From Echria macrotheca (Eukaryota > Ascomycota > Sordariomycetes > Sordariales > Schizotheciaceae), in assembly GCA_030411725.1 (NCBI GenBank), contig MU839836.1, positions 310,001-374,000 on the forward strand: 64,000 nucleotides of DNA, read 5' to 3'. Position 1 is the first letter of the stretch. Every line of letters begins with the position of its first letter. Positions 33,081-44,143 of the stretch are shown here, piece after piece. Position numbers and translations under genes: made by a program. A model generated the notes under the pieces. It did not search any database. It saw only the letters and a list, made by a program, of their open reading frames with translations, and had not been told where the DNA came from.

Positions 33081-33805
33081 TCCTCACCAAACGTGAAGGG
33101 CTCTCATCTTCCTCCTATTAGGTACCTAGTAACGGTACGGCCAGTCTCATATAAGGAAACAGAAATCGTCGAGGACTGTAATGAGGCACGTCCTCATCGG
33201 TCAATGGGATATGACAACGCAAGCTTGTCTTCTTTCTATTTTCGCTGATTCAACGATCCCCGTCGGCTTCAAGTCTCGTGTCCAGGACGAAGTCTAATTC
33301 TGATTGAGGGAGGTTCTCACAAACCCGAAAAGGGTGCATGCATAATGCAGCGGGCTTCAGTGCCCCGGGCCAGCTGTGTCAGAAGTGGTTCGCCTGAAGC
33401 GCAGCAGTCGTAGGCCGGGAAGGCTCGGGCCTCAGGTAGTACGGACTTGGGAAAATCCAGCCAGCATGTGTTGTTCACTGACAGCCAGCCAGTTGACCGG
33501 ATGCCTGCAAAACAGGGCGCAATGTGCGCTGGGCTACAAATAAGCGGCACAATGTGCCAGCGTGCAGCGTGATGACGAATTGCAACCCGCCGTTCGCCTG
33601 ACCATGCAGCCTCGGGCAGGAGGCCAATCCGAGCGGCCTTTGACACTTCATGCCAAAAGGCTCAAAATATTCCATCTGTCCGCCTCACCGATTCAGGGCG
33701 ATTTCTCCCCACCCACCCTGACTCGGTTCTCATCGTCTGCTATCATCATCAACCTGATTTATCGGACATTACGGCCGCTTGAATACTTTCCACATTGTAG
33801 GCATC
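33081..33805. other. Intergenic, upstream of the first C2H2 gene
   Basis: No gene seen. Minus-strand frames at 33317-33675 have no domain. Confidence 0.35.
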
Positions 33806-34876
33806 ATGCCCCACAACATCGCGAAAATGTCCATCAACCCCAGCTTCTCAGAAAAGCAACCGAGAGAGGAACCACGCTCGGACGGATTACAGGAGACACC
33901 ACGGGATGACAGCGACTTCGATTCGACTGACAGTGAGGACAATGACGACGACGACGATGAAACTTTCATGTTCCGGCCCCCCTCGCCATATCGCCCCCCT
34001 TTAGACCCTTGCTGCTTCCTCGCCCGCTATCGCGAACCGAAGCTCAAGGCCGCCATCCAAGGCTTCTCCGAGTTCAAGTCTCTTGCGAGCCAGGTCCAGG
34101 ACTCAGCCTGTATCAAGACGCACGCATTCCGCCACCAACCGACATTCACGAAACCCTCATGCTTGGCGGCGACGACAGCAACAGCGCCACCCACACACAG
34201 CCCCAGCCCCAGCAGTCTTCTTCCCTGTCCCTTCTACGTCCACAACCCGCACCGATACATCGCATGTCTCCACCACAACCTCCAACGACCCATCGACGTA
34301 AAACGCCACCTCTGGACTTCGCACCGCCTGGCCCGTCCGTACAAGTGTCCCACATGCGGAGGCGCTTTCGAGAAAGAGGCGGCATGTGACGCCCACATTC
34401 GCCAGCGAGCGTGTACAAACCCGACCAAGGCCGTGCCGCGGATGGAACACGAAGACGGGTTATCAGCAACCCAGATCTACCAGCTCGTGCAGCTTGGAGA
34501 GGAAGAAGAAGAGCAGGAGGACATGGCCAGCATTTCGGACGGGGTCGATGATGAGGAGGAAGCCGAGGATCAGAATTACAACCCGGAGGAAGAAGACGAC
34601 GTCAGATCGGAATGGGCGGCGATATGGCATGTCGTCTTCCCCGACGAGATGCCACCGGAGGATCTGGAGAACGACAACGCCATGAAAGAAGTCGCGCTGC
34701 TCCGGGAGTTCTGGAGGAAACACGGGAGGGAATTGATTGCTGGGAGTGGTGACGATCGGTGGGTGTACGATAGCAGCATGCAGACGAAGAAGGGGAGACG
34801 AGACGTCGAGGCTTTGTTGGCGTCGGTTCTTGAAGGCATGATAGAGGATGTATTGGCGAGTCTGTCACGCTCATGA
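33806..34876 (+). CDS. C2H2-type zinc-finger protein, family member 1
   Basis: A single exon from ATG 33806 (MPHNIAKMSINPSF) codes 356 residues. After a Ser/Asp-rich acidic start (FDSTDSEDNDDDDDE) and a Pro-rich stretch comes the finger region at about 141-203: CPFYVHNPHRYIACLHHNLQ...DVKRHLWTSHR and YKCPTCGGAFEKEAACDAHI...RAC. This is an atypical CX(n)C-H-H finger followed by a near-classical CxxC finger, as in a fungal family with CPFYK-DP-x-Y-x-C and VK-HL-x-R-H. A second acidic block and a conserved tail (EWAAIWHVVFPDEMPPE) follow. Nucleic-acid binding is likely but unproven. Two relatives lie at 36.0 and 39.1 kb. Confidence 0.82.
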   Translation: MPHNIAKMSINPSFSEKQPREEPRSDGLQETPRDDSDFDSTDSEDNDDDDDETFMFRPPSPYRPPLDPCCFLARYREPKLKAAIQGFSEFKSLASQVQDSACIKTHAFRHQPTFTKPSCLAATTATAPPTHSPSPSSLLPCPFYVHNPHRYIACLHHNLQRPIDVKRHLWTSHRLARPYKCPTCGGAFEKEAACDAHIRQRACTNPTKAVPRMEHEDGLSATQIYQLVQLGEEEEEQEDMASISDGVDDEEEAEDQNYNPEEEDDVRSEWAAIWHVVFPDEMPPEDLENDNAMKEVALLREFWRKHGRELIAGSGDDRWVYDSSMQTKKGRRDVEALLASVLEGMIEDVLASLSRS

Positions 34877-36029
34877 CCGCGAGCTTTTACTAACGGCTGT
34901 GGGCCAGTTTCTGTATCCTTATCTTCCTGACGTACCATTTCACTATTTCGGTGGAATGAATGATTCATGAATTTCTTCGGTATACCTTACCTGTCTAGAT
35001 TTCTGAATCACAACCGATATTGGACTTTCCGAGATGTTGATGACGCTCGAAGAGGTCCGTCACATGTACTACTAGTGCTTCATGAAGTCAAATATGCTTA
35101 GGTACCTTGGAAAGCGCAGAGAACGTACCTACCTCGGACTGGATACAAGGCAGCACCTTTCCTCGGTCCCCCATTTTCACTCGTTTTACTGTTCTTTTGT
35201 CACAATCGCATGTTGGGCGCAGAAAAGCCCAGTCGCGTGGATTGCGAAGGAGTTATATAGATAGGAACTCGGAGCGTATGCGCACACCGAGGACTAGACA
35301 GTAGGCACTCATGTGCTATAACCAGGGACCGCTTACCCCCTTAAGGGGTGAAAACCTTCGGCTTCTTACGGCTTAAGACAAATAATAATAATAATATACG
35401 AACCCTGAGGGGCCCGGGCTGACCGCCAACGCGGTGTGTGCATGGAGCTTGCGTACACTACTTCGGCCGTTGTTGGCCGTGTGAGCAGTCTCATAAGAAA
35501 AGGTGGTGTTACACTCCACAAGCACACATATCATATCACTTGGCCGAGAGCAAGTCCGCCGCAAACGCCCAGAAATAAATGTCAGAGTGAGGTAAAGACA
35601 GTGTCGACGATGCCTCCGATGTTGACCAGCCAGCCAGCCCCCCGGCGTAATAACGTATACATGACCAAGTTTCTTGACGTTCCATCATTCCAACATTGCA
35701 AAGCTACGGCCCAATTCACCGATATCGGCAGACAATTACAACCCGACCCTCCCCGGCCTTGCGACGATGCCGGCAGCCCAGTCCCCCTATATCCAGACAA
35801 CAGACCACTGAAGATGAAAGGAACCAAACAAGAATCAGATACAACCAAGAGAGTGTGAGGGGGCGAGGCGGAAATAATGTGTGACGACGATGTGGAAATC
35901 CTCAAGAGATCCCGGAGTGTCGACATTTGTTGTGCCTTGGGCGTAAGGTAAAAAAATGACCCGGCGCTTCATATTCCAGATAGCGCAGGGAGTTGACAAC
36001 GGTCGGTGGAGACAGTTGTTCCGAAGCCC
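34877..36029. other. Intergenic, TAATAATAATAAT microsatellite near 35383
   Basis: No supported gene. A TAA/AAT trinucleotide run lies at about 35383-35396. Open frames between 35430 and 35930 overlap on both strands and lack domains. Confidence 0.4.
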
Positions 36030-37043
36030 TCAGCAAGGGCCGTCGGGGATGTTGCCGGCAAGGGCGTCGTTTTCAAGCGAGCCCGACAGCAACGATGTGA
36101 GCAGGAGGTTGTCTTGCAAGGTGCTCCATTCATCCATCTGGCCGTATGCTTGTCCATGGTAAGGGGCGTATCCTGCCAGCTGGCCAGCTGGTAGTTGAGA
36201 AGCTGGTGCGATGTGTGGTTGGTGGAAAGGCGAACCGGAACTCGGGCTCACTGCAGTCACCCGCGCGTCTTCTTGTCGACTAGCATAGTCCCTAAAGCGC
36301 TGGATCAGAGAATTTGAGAACTCATGGATCTCTTCGTGACGGTCCACGGGAAACCTGTTCGCAAATTCTTGAATGCGGTTGCCACCGGCAACATCAGTTG
36401 CGGCAAGATCCATGCGCTCCTGGAACTCTGATCCGGCATAGGGCGTAGCTGGCTTTCGTGATCCCGGAAAAATAAAATACCAGATTCCGTACCAGCGGCG
36501 TTCGTAACATGTTCCGCTGCAGTTGGCTTCACCGCAGTTCTTGAGCAGGTTCATTTTCTCCTGGGACAATCCTGGACGCGCGACAAAATCCCTCTGGACA
36601 CATCTCTGGGCATTGATGTGGTGTTCACGGTCCCCGAGCCTCTGTTTCCCTTCAAAAGTCACACCGCAGACCGGACATTGGATCGGCATGTGGCGTCTCT
36701 GTATGTGTGATTTCACATCGCAGATGCGCTTCATGGTGTTCCTCAGACAGGAACGGTGCGTCACAGGGTCGGCTTTGTAAAAAGGGCAAGCAAAAGATTG
36801 GCCCTCGTGGGCCGTTTCCCGTCGCCTCGAGCTTTGGTAGTCTCGATCCCTGTCGTCGTCGTCATCGTTGTCGCCGTCCTCGTCGTCCTGGCCGTTGTCA
36901 AGCTTCCGAGACCGGCCCTTGCGCCTTTGCCCCGTGTTTGGTCCGTGTCCCGTAGTTGGCCTATTCCTGGAGTCTGCCGCAATCCTCCTGGACGTGCCCG
37001 TGTGTCCGGAGAAATTCCCGGAATGCGGGCTGTAGGTCTCCAT
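36030..37043 (-). CDS. C2H2-type zinc-finger protein, family member 2
   Basis: A single exon, ATG 37043, 337 residues. The N-part is basic and acidic (QRRKGRSRK, DDEDGDNDDDDDRDRD). The finger region reads FACPFYKADPVTHRSC...ICDVKSHIQRRH and IQCPVCGVTFEGKQRLGDRE...AQRC, with all Cys and His of the family kept. Then come KNCGEANCSGTCYERRWYGI and WYFIFPGSRKP, matching EWAAIWHVVFP in member 1 and EIWDILFPGQ in member 3. The C-terminal 100 residues are Gln/Pro/Gly-rich. The family is probably nuclear with nucleic-acid-binding fingers (inference). It is transcribed opposite to the other two members. Confidence 0.82.
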   Translation of the reverse strand: METYSPHSGNFSGHTGTSRRIAADSRNRPTTGHGPNTGQRRKGRSRKLDNGQDDEDGDNDDDDDRDRDYQSSRRRETAHEGQSFACPFYKADPVTHRSCLRNTMKRICDVKSHIQRRHMPIQCPVCGVTFEGKQRLGDREHHINAQRCVQRDFVARPGLSQEKMNLLKNCGEANCSGTCYERRWYGIWYFIFPGSRKPATPYAGSEFQERMDLAATDVAGGNRIQEFANRFPVDRHEEIHEFSNSLIQRFRDYASRQEDARVTAVSPSSGSPFHQPHIAPASQLPAGQLAGYAPYHGQAYGQMDEWSTLQDNLLLTSLLSGSLENDALAGNIPDGPC

Positions 37044-39103
37044 GGTTCACGGAGTGTTGGTGACTGGGGAGTGCGTCGTTAGAGGTCGCTTCAATGGTGC
37101 GGTCAGCATAAGGTGCCCTGATTAGGTACGGACGTAACATTTTCTATTGCGCTCTCGTAACTTACTTGTCTGCCATGGTTGGGCGGTGACTGTGACCTTG
37201 CGGGTGACACCTCCTGAAGCGGTTGTGGGAAGGTGCCGGCGCGGAGCTTGTGCGCTGGAAATATATCCCGGGCAGCCCTTGAAATGATGGGTGAGGTATT
37301 GAGGAAGTGGTGCTAAAAGGTCAAGGATGCTTGTTCCTGTGGGAGAGAGGATGAGCCCTGAGAATGGCTAAATACGGGTGCCCCTGGTCCGTGTGTTCCT
37401 GCCATCCTGCGAAGGGTGCTCCTTCCTGGCCCTCAGTATGCACGAAGCCTTGAACATTTGGGCCCCATACTCTGCTACGATTGGGCCTGATTGCGGTGTC
37501 TTGTCCCGCAGCAGAAAGGCACAAGTGTTGGCTCCCCCAAAGCCAGCAGGTTTAGAAGCGTGCCCGAGCCGCTGATGCGCTGTTCCCAATCCGAAATGCG
37601 CTGTCGAAGAAACGAGGCTGCATGCGGCGTATGCAAGACAATTTCTTGGCCACTGAACAGTCTGCCCTAATTCTTGCATCTCGCGGTTTCGGTGAAGCTG
37701 CACGGCATGCACAGTTGGCACCGGACGCGAAGGCAAAAAGCTGTCACTGCGACACGTGTTGACTTTGCGAGGGTGCAATACCAAATATGCCGTTCCAGCT
37801 TGTTTGGACTGTCTTGCGCAACTGCGTAACATCTAGGGAGGTAAGGTACCTTACCTACGAACCATTTACCATCTACCGCGCCTCTGGACGCTCTCTCGCA
37901 CTAGGAAATCAAGCATAGGCACAATAGGTAGAGCATCAGAAATGACGTGGGTATCATCAATTCAAACATAAAGCCGAATGTCTGCGATTCCTATCCTATC
38001 CTTCTATCGTACATTGATCCGCAAACTCCGTCTGCTACTTTCCAGTGACCTTCTCCCCCGTCTGCAGAAGCGAAGTTATCTCTGATATGTCGAGCAGTGG
38101 TGGGCGCGGTCGAGGGTCCAAGATTGTGTGGTTGATTGGGCCGTCTGTGTCCTGCAGGAAAAGGCAGATGCGGACGCTTCTGAGAGTGGCACGATTGGAT
38201 GCCGATCTGCGTTGACCACACCAAATTATTAGCACAAGAGGGGTTTGTTAGTACCTAGGTACCTACGCCTGAGTATCAGTATCGGACGAGGTTTGCGAGC
38301 TTGATCTCGGTGCATCCATTGTGATGCTGAGGTTGGTTGATATTTCGCCTTCTGTTTTTGTTTTTTGCATTGTTGTCCTCGTGGAAGTAGTTGAGCAAAA
38401 GGCTCTAGCTTTGACCTTTACAATGCAACCATCATTTATACCTGTAAGTGTCCAAATCTCCTTCGAATATTTTACGCCCCTTTGGAATTATTCCATCACA
38501 GACTGCTCTCCTACAAAATGGTGTGTTGTTGACAGACAGCGGAATCGAGAAACGTCAACCTTCATCGTCATGACTATCGCCCTGTCTGGTTCATGTACCA
38601 TGGGTACTACCTCCCTGTTTTTCACGATGGCCAACCGATCCCGATCGCGCTGATCTGAATGCAGGTCCGACCCCAGGGAAGGCTCGTGGTTGGGCTGTCG
38701 AGTGCACTGCGCTTGGGCAGCAAGCAAAGAATGCTGGACAGGGCGACCGGGCTGGGGATTGGACACGGTGATGCCGTTTTCCGCCTCAACTTTGCCAGCC
38801 ACGACATCTTAGTTCGCAAATGTGTATGTATTAAAGAGGCTGCGTAGAATTTACGCAGCTGTGGAAGCCCGCGCCAATTGCACGCGCTGATCTTGCTCGC
38901 CAACTGTTACGACTTGGCCTTCGCTGTCATCCTCGGGTTGCCTGGGCTGGTAAGGCACTGTCGGTGCATTGTGCTGAGGGTTTGTGCAATATCAGTACCC
39001 ACGGTCCTCTGCCGCGACGGCGGCCTCTCGCATCCCTGAGCACCAAAGGATAACGAAATTTATCCTTTAACGCGAAAAGGAGATGAGAACTCCATCACCT
39101 AGC
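37044..39103. other. Intergenic, no supported gene
   Basis: A 154-codon minus-strand frame (37832-37368) and a minus-strand frame at 38802-38488 show no domain and no convincing splice context. AGGTACCTACGC-type motifs near 38255 are common fungal intergenic sequence. Confidence 0.35.
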
Positions 39104-40420
39104 ATGGCTACGCCAATCGACTTTTTCACAACCAGTTCACCAAGGGTAGGTGCAAGAGTGTCCGGTATCCGGATTTAGGGGGCTAATTTTCTTCAGCGGA
39201 CGACGCCAGAGTTCAGCGGGGCAGATAGGGACAGAGATGGATGGAGCCCAACAAGCAAAAGGAACCCAACCTGGGAGGCTGCAGCAGATGGCTCGAAAAA
39301 CTTTTCGGACCTCGGTGTCTGCGCCAGCCTCTGGCCTCCATTGACACCCGAAGCTGAAGACCTCGGCACACGCGACAATCCAAAGCATCCTCCCCCATCG
39401 CCGGCAGTGGTAGCAGGTGCACGGCGATGTCGGAGGAGGCTACGGAGCGGAAGCGAATCGAAATTGCCTTCTCTCTCGTGTCCATTCTACAAATTTGATC
39501 CCCGCAGTCACCGGGAATGCAGGGCTTTCATCCTTCGCCGAGTCAAGGACATCAAGCAGCACATCCATCGCAAACACACACCACAGTCCGGTCTTGAATT
39601 CGAGGCTGCTGAACCCAAAGTACATTGGGATAATATCGTATTGCACACGCACCAACAAGGCCCATCGTTCTCGCACGGGGCCAGCCATCCCACCAGGGTG
39701 ATCACAGACTATCAGAAAGAGGAGCTCAAGAAGTATCTCGGGCGCGGCAAACCGATCCAGGAACAATGGTACGAAATATGGGACATTCTTTTTCCCGGTC
39801 AGTCCCGACCGCGGACCATTCATCTCGACAGCATCAACAACTCGCAAGAGGGACGCCTGAGGATGCTCCGCCGGGTTTGGGAGACGCACAAGGTTGAAAT
39901 TCTAAGTGCGGCCTCTTTCTCTCCGGTAGACGTTCCCAGCGGAGTTCAACATCCGGGGTTTGGACGAAACATTCTCAACCCCTGGTGTGGCTCTTCGCAT
40001 CCCAGTTGGCTGCAGTCGAACTCACTCGTTATTACCGCGAATCCGACAGCGGCCGCCATTGCGTGCAGCGAAAGCCGCATGCGATGGTGTCCGTTCGATC
40101 AGGTCGTGGACGCATTTCTGGAACGCGTCAAGGAGGAGATGACGGATGATGTTGATGTCTCTGTTTCGGTTGCTGACAAGGGCGGGTTGCCCTTTGACAA
40201 CGAAGTGGGAGAAGTTACATGTCCGCTTCCGAGCATGCAGCCGGTGTTGTACCCTGGCGTCAATGACTACCTGGAGAATACGGGATCTGTTTTTTGGCAG
40301 AATTCTGCGGCCCCGGATCCCGAGTTCCCAAGCGTGGACTTGACCCAGGGGACCATCGCGGCAGCATCTGGGGGCATTACATACGACTTCTCTGCTGATG
40401 TGTCTGGCATCCCGTGGTGA
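39104..40420 (+). CDS. C2H2-like family member 3, second finger lost
   Basis: Exon 1 (39104-39145, MATPIDFFTTSSPR) joins exon 2 (39197-40420) across a 51-bp intron (GTAGGT...TTCAG, GGCTAATT branch) in phase 0; 421 residues. Residues about 105-145 read LSCPFYKFDPRSHRECRAFI and VKDIKQHIHRKH, the first finger of the family. The second finger (expected CPxCG-x-F with later His and Cys) is replaced by PQSGLEFEAAEPKVHWDNIV, which lacks the Cys pair. The tail keeps EQWYEIWDILFPGQSRPRT. It is therefore a diverged or decaying member, with an otherwise open frame. An in-frame extension without the first exon is possible, but no ATG lies there. Confidence 0.78.
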
Positions 40421-40705
40421 TGCAGTAGAGCTTTGGAGGGTGTGAGACATCTGGTGGGTGTTAGATGTGCCACATGGATCGCAGAACGGTCGAAGTATGT
40501 CAGAGATGACCGCTACTTTGACGCAATCTCAATGCGCTACATATAGCTTGTGCAGGTAGTTAAATGGAAGACAAGGAGGGAAGACTTGCTTCCCAGTGCC
40601 ACCACTATCACTGTCACTTCGGTGAAGACTAGCCCTCCACGGCCTCGACATACAACTCTTCATCGCCCGACTCCTGTGCAGCCCCATTAACTTCGTCTAA
40701 CTATG
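40421..40705. other. Short intergenic stretch, nothing seen
   Basis: Lies between the C2H2 member 3 stop and the inverted-repeat element. Confidence 0.35.
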
Positions 40706-41128
40706 GGGCGTCTGATAGGGGTGCACCCCCCTTTTGATCCGTTCGCATCCCCTTAAAGATACAATTTTCGTCTACATCCTCAAATACATACGTTTCAGCG
40801 TGCTAGCAATGGTTAAAGGGCCATTAATAAAAACTTTACAATCCATTAATTACGTTCTTAAACCTTTATTTACCAGATATAAGATATAAAAGGTCATAAC
40901 CTAACGCGTATTTAGGGGCAGAGCAATTAAACGTAACGACCTTAAATCTTTACTGTTCTCTACCTTTACATATTTAAAGCCCTTTATATATAGTAAATAG
41001 GCCTTGGGCAAACATATATACAGCTTTTTAAAATAATGTCAACAGCATATTGGAAGGTAGTTGGGGTAAAACGTTATGCAAAGTGGTACGCCGGTAGCAA
41101 AAGGGGGGTGCACCCCTATCAGATGCCC
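40706..41128. mobile_element. 423-bp MITE-like element with 31-bp terminal inverted repeats
   Basis: The left end GGGCGTCTGATAGGGGTGCA-CCCCCCTTTTG (40706-40736) is the reverse complement of the right end (41098-41128) with one mismatch (GGGCG versus GGGCA). The interior is AT-rich and has no open frame of note. TA dinucleotides lie 2-3 bases outside each end, which would fit a TA-target (Tc1/mariner-like) element, but the offset is unequal. The right end lies 29 bases from the stop codon of the HET gene. Confidence 0.8.
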
Positions 41129-41157
41129 AAGTAAAAGCCAGGAAGCGCCTCGAAGTG

Positions 41158-43202
41158 TTAGCGCAGGGCCGCGCCAACTCGCCGAACGAAGTGACCTACG
41201 CCCAGTAGTCCTCGTGTTGTTCGTCCAAGCCGATTTACTCCCTTTCGTCCAACGATATCCCCTATACCACGCGGCCCAACAACAATATCCACCGCATCGA
41301 TAAAGCCTCTCGTAGCGCCGGTCGAAATCTCGAACCTCTCCACCTGGATAAATATCCTTGGACGCGGCCGTTCATCCACAACCCAAGAGTACCCTTCTGG
41401 CCTCATCACACCAGCTGAGTCACACAGCGGGGAGAAGCTGTAGTAGACCACCCGGTTGCGACTGACCCACGCAACAACCTCATGGTCCGACTTCGACCCC
41501 GTCCCAGCCGCCGAGCCTGCCTTGGGAACAAATACCTCAAACTTCACACACAACTCCCCGGTGGCCGGGTGCTTCTCCCTCGTTAAACTGACGCTTAATA
41601 CGGGAATGTCCTGCGACCCGGCCGCGTCCGCATTGAAACATTGCATAAAATAAAACTCATCCCTCTCCTTGTCCGACGCGAACTCCGGCCTAAGGACCCC
41701 ATGCCCTTCTTTGAAAGAAAACTCAAATGGCGGCGGATATCGAATCCAAGCCGGCCTCGTGTCCGACTCAGGGGAGCACACCGTCCTCCGAAAGACAATG
41801 TCACCCGGCTGAAAGCTGAACCGCGGCTCGGGCGCCAGTGTCGTCTCCCCGACCCAGGGAGCGTTTTTCTCGGGTTTCTCGGGTCTCTTCTTCTCCTCGA
41901 CCCTGGGCCTGAGAGCATTGTTCTGAAACTGTTCAAAATAGTCCAGGTACGGCTTTCCCGTATCCGATACGTACACCAGAGGTCCAACGCGGCTGTACTT
42001 GGAAGCGTCCGCGAGTGTCACACGCACGAAGAAGCGGCCGATGTGCTTGGTGGGGTCGTCGTACTGACAGAGCAGCAAGAGCGTGAAGACTTTGCGGATC
42101 TGGGCGATGGGCATGTCGGTGAAGTGGTGTATCATGTGGGTGGGTTCGTCCATGGGGAGTTGAAGCCTGATGGCGCCGCGTCGGGCGAGACGGGGCAGTT
42201 CCGCGTCGTAGGAAGCGCGGTGGTAGAAGTCCTGGGCCGCAGTGCGACAGGCGACGATGTTGTAGGATTCGATGAAATCGGCCGGAGAGGAGGCGAGCAT
42301 GCCGTAAAGGGAGTTTTCCGGTTCGGGAGGCGACCATGGGATGGGGTTTGTGCCGAACATGATGTCGGGGGGAATGTCTGGGAAACCATTGACAATGCGG
42401 CCCCACGCGTAGAGGCTATGGTCCTCGGGGTATGTTGTCAGCAGCACCTCTTGGAGTCGCTGGAAGGCCCTGTACCGCTCACCGTAGAGCAGGGGCATGT
42501 TGATGTCAAAGATGCCAAGCAGACAGTAGGCTCGATCTTCGGATCGCGTTGTCTGTCGGTCCGCTGCCCATGACATCTTTTGGGCGATGCTGGCAAGCTC
42601 GAGGCTCTCTCCATCCAGAAACTTTCTCCCAATTCTGGTGATTGATGAAATCATGTGGGCAAAGTCGGCTTTCGTTCCCAGAGGCTGCCAGTCTTTGGAA
42701 TAGAAGATTACTTCTTTGGGTGCCAACAGCTCCTGCAGAGTCCATCCTCTGGTGAACCATCTGCTTTTGCTGATGCCCTTACGAGCTTCTTCGGACTGCT
42801 GAGAAGCGCTCTCGACATCCGAAAGATAGGCATAACAGACGGCGGCATTTTTGTACCACCGAAACATGGAATTGATTGCCTCGCTAAGCTCGGCGCTGCT
42901 GGACTTGTCGATGCAGCACCTGGAAGAGTGTCAGTTGTGCTCGCAACTGGAAGAACAGGACACACGTACGTGTCAATCCAGACCCATTCCAACCCAGACG
43001 CGGCTGCTAGCTGGCAGCAGGCAGAAACCTTTGCCGCGCCTTGTGTTGATTCGCTGCCGATGGGCAGCGAGTGCCGGTTCTGCCACTCGATTAAGGATAT
43101 CTCGTGGTCGCCCCAGGTATGCGATAAGATGGCATATTTGGGAACACCGTCATCGGAGATGTATTCCACAATATCGCAAGTGACTGTATTGAGGAGCCGC
43201 AT
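41158..43202 (-). CDS. HET-domain protein (MRLLNT type)
   Basis: Exon 1 (43202-42970) and exon 2 (42919-41158) join across a 50-bp intron (GTACGT...TTCCAG) to give 664 residues. Blocks in order: MRLLNTVTCDIVEYI; PKYAILSHTWGDHEISL (about 21-37); LEWVWIDTCCIDKSSSAELS (about 71-90); MFRWYKNAAVCYAYLSDV (about 96); SRWFTRGWTLQELLAP (about 130-145); TRSEDRAYCLLGIFDINMPL; LYGERYRAFQRLQEVLL. This is the full HET layout of the HET-E/VIP-type incompatibility proteins; the C-terminal 350 residues have no named domain. Donor and acceptor leave T-CCID intact, which supports the intron. All hallmark residues are present, so it is likely active. It is a close subfamily relative of the pseudogene at 4.5-4.9 kb. 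Confidence 0.9.
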
Positions 43203-44143
43203 TGCTGAACTGATAGATGTGAAAGTAATGAAATATATTCAATAGGCGAGTTGAGCGAGAAGCTAGAGTCGTTTAGTCGCGCATTCGACGCAGGGTTGGC
43301 GTGAGAAAATAGGTTTTTGGATTAAAAGTAAAGAAGATTAGTCGCGCATAAGAGCGGGGAGAGAAATGGTGTGACCATGTCTACCTGATTGTGGCCGCAT
43401 CCTGTGTTTGAGAAGGCTTCGGCTGGTGTTGCACATGATGCAGAAGCGTAACACGACCCAAGCGGCCACCACTTCCAAGTTCCCATGCAGCGCTTCTGAC
43501 ACTGTTCAGGATAGGACAGGGCAAATTATGGAGCCGTTAGACGCTATACCGTTACAGAATGCGAAAAGGGGGTGAAAAGACCATAAGGAAGAGGCTTTCA
43601 ATCCATTCATCGGGTTTCAATCTTCAACTTACCCGAAATAAGGCGTGACATATCTCAACCTAGCGCGTGTCCAAGGTCATCGCGTATAAGCTATACCTAC
43701 CTGTACCCTGCTCCTCAAGGTTAAAAAGTAAAAAGCAGGAGGCCACAACGGTCACGGCGGAAAGCTCTGCAATGACACAACTTGCAGCGATAGCAATTAG
43801 CAGCCCACAGAAGCACCCAAGAGGAATATGGGTATCTTTGGACGATATCCCCACAGACAATATCCCACGCAGCAAGTGCAGGCGTGCATCGGCATGCACA
43901 TCATAGCGTGCCGTTGGACCTTGTCCGGTAGACCAACTTCTTAAAAAGTAACGGCCGGAAGCCGTTTTTTTTTAGATACAATTCGACAATGAAATGCAAA
44001 CCATCCGGCCACGTCATGACGGCTTGCGTCAGCGAACGTGACTCGGCCGAAACTCTCTCTCTCCGTGTTAGTCTCCAGGATATAAAACGACTCTGCCGCC
44101 CGACAAATTGCACATTCAGTTTCCACATAATCCGTCCGTCACC
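43203..44143. other. Intergenic between divergent genes
   Basis: No gene seen. It contains the shared upstream region of the HET gene (minus) and the F-box-like gene (plus); no clear TATA box. Confidence 0.35.

Noticed and set aside
35380..35440. tRNA-like sequence with GAACCC near 35400
   Set aside because: No matching acceptor stem or anticodon loop could be drawn; it follows a trinucleotide run.
41641..42573. 310-codon plus-strand open frame across the HET gene
   Set aside because: It is antisense to a well-supported HET gene and has no domain; long antisense frames are common in GC-rich codons.
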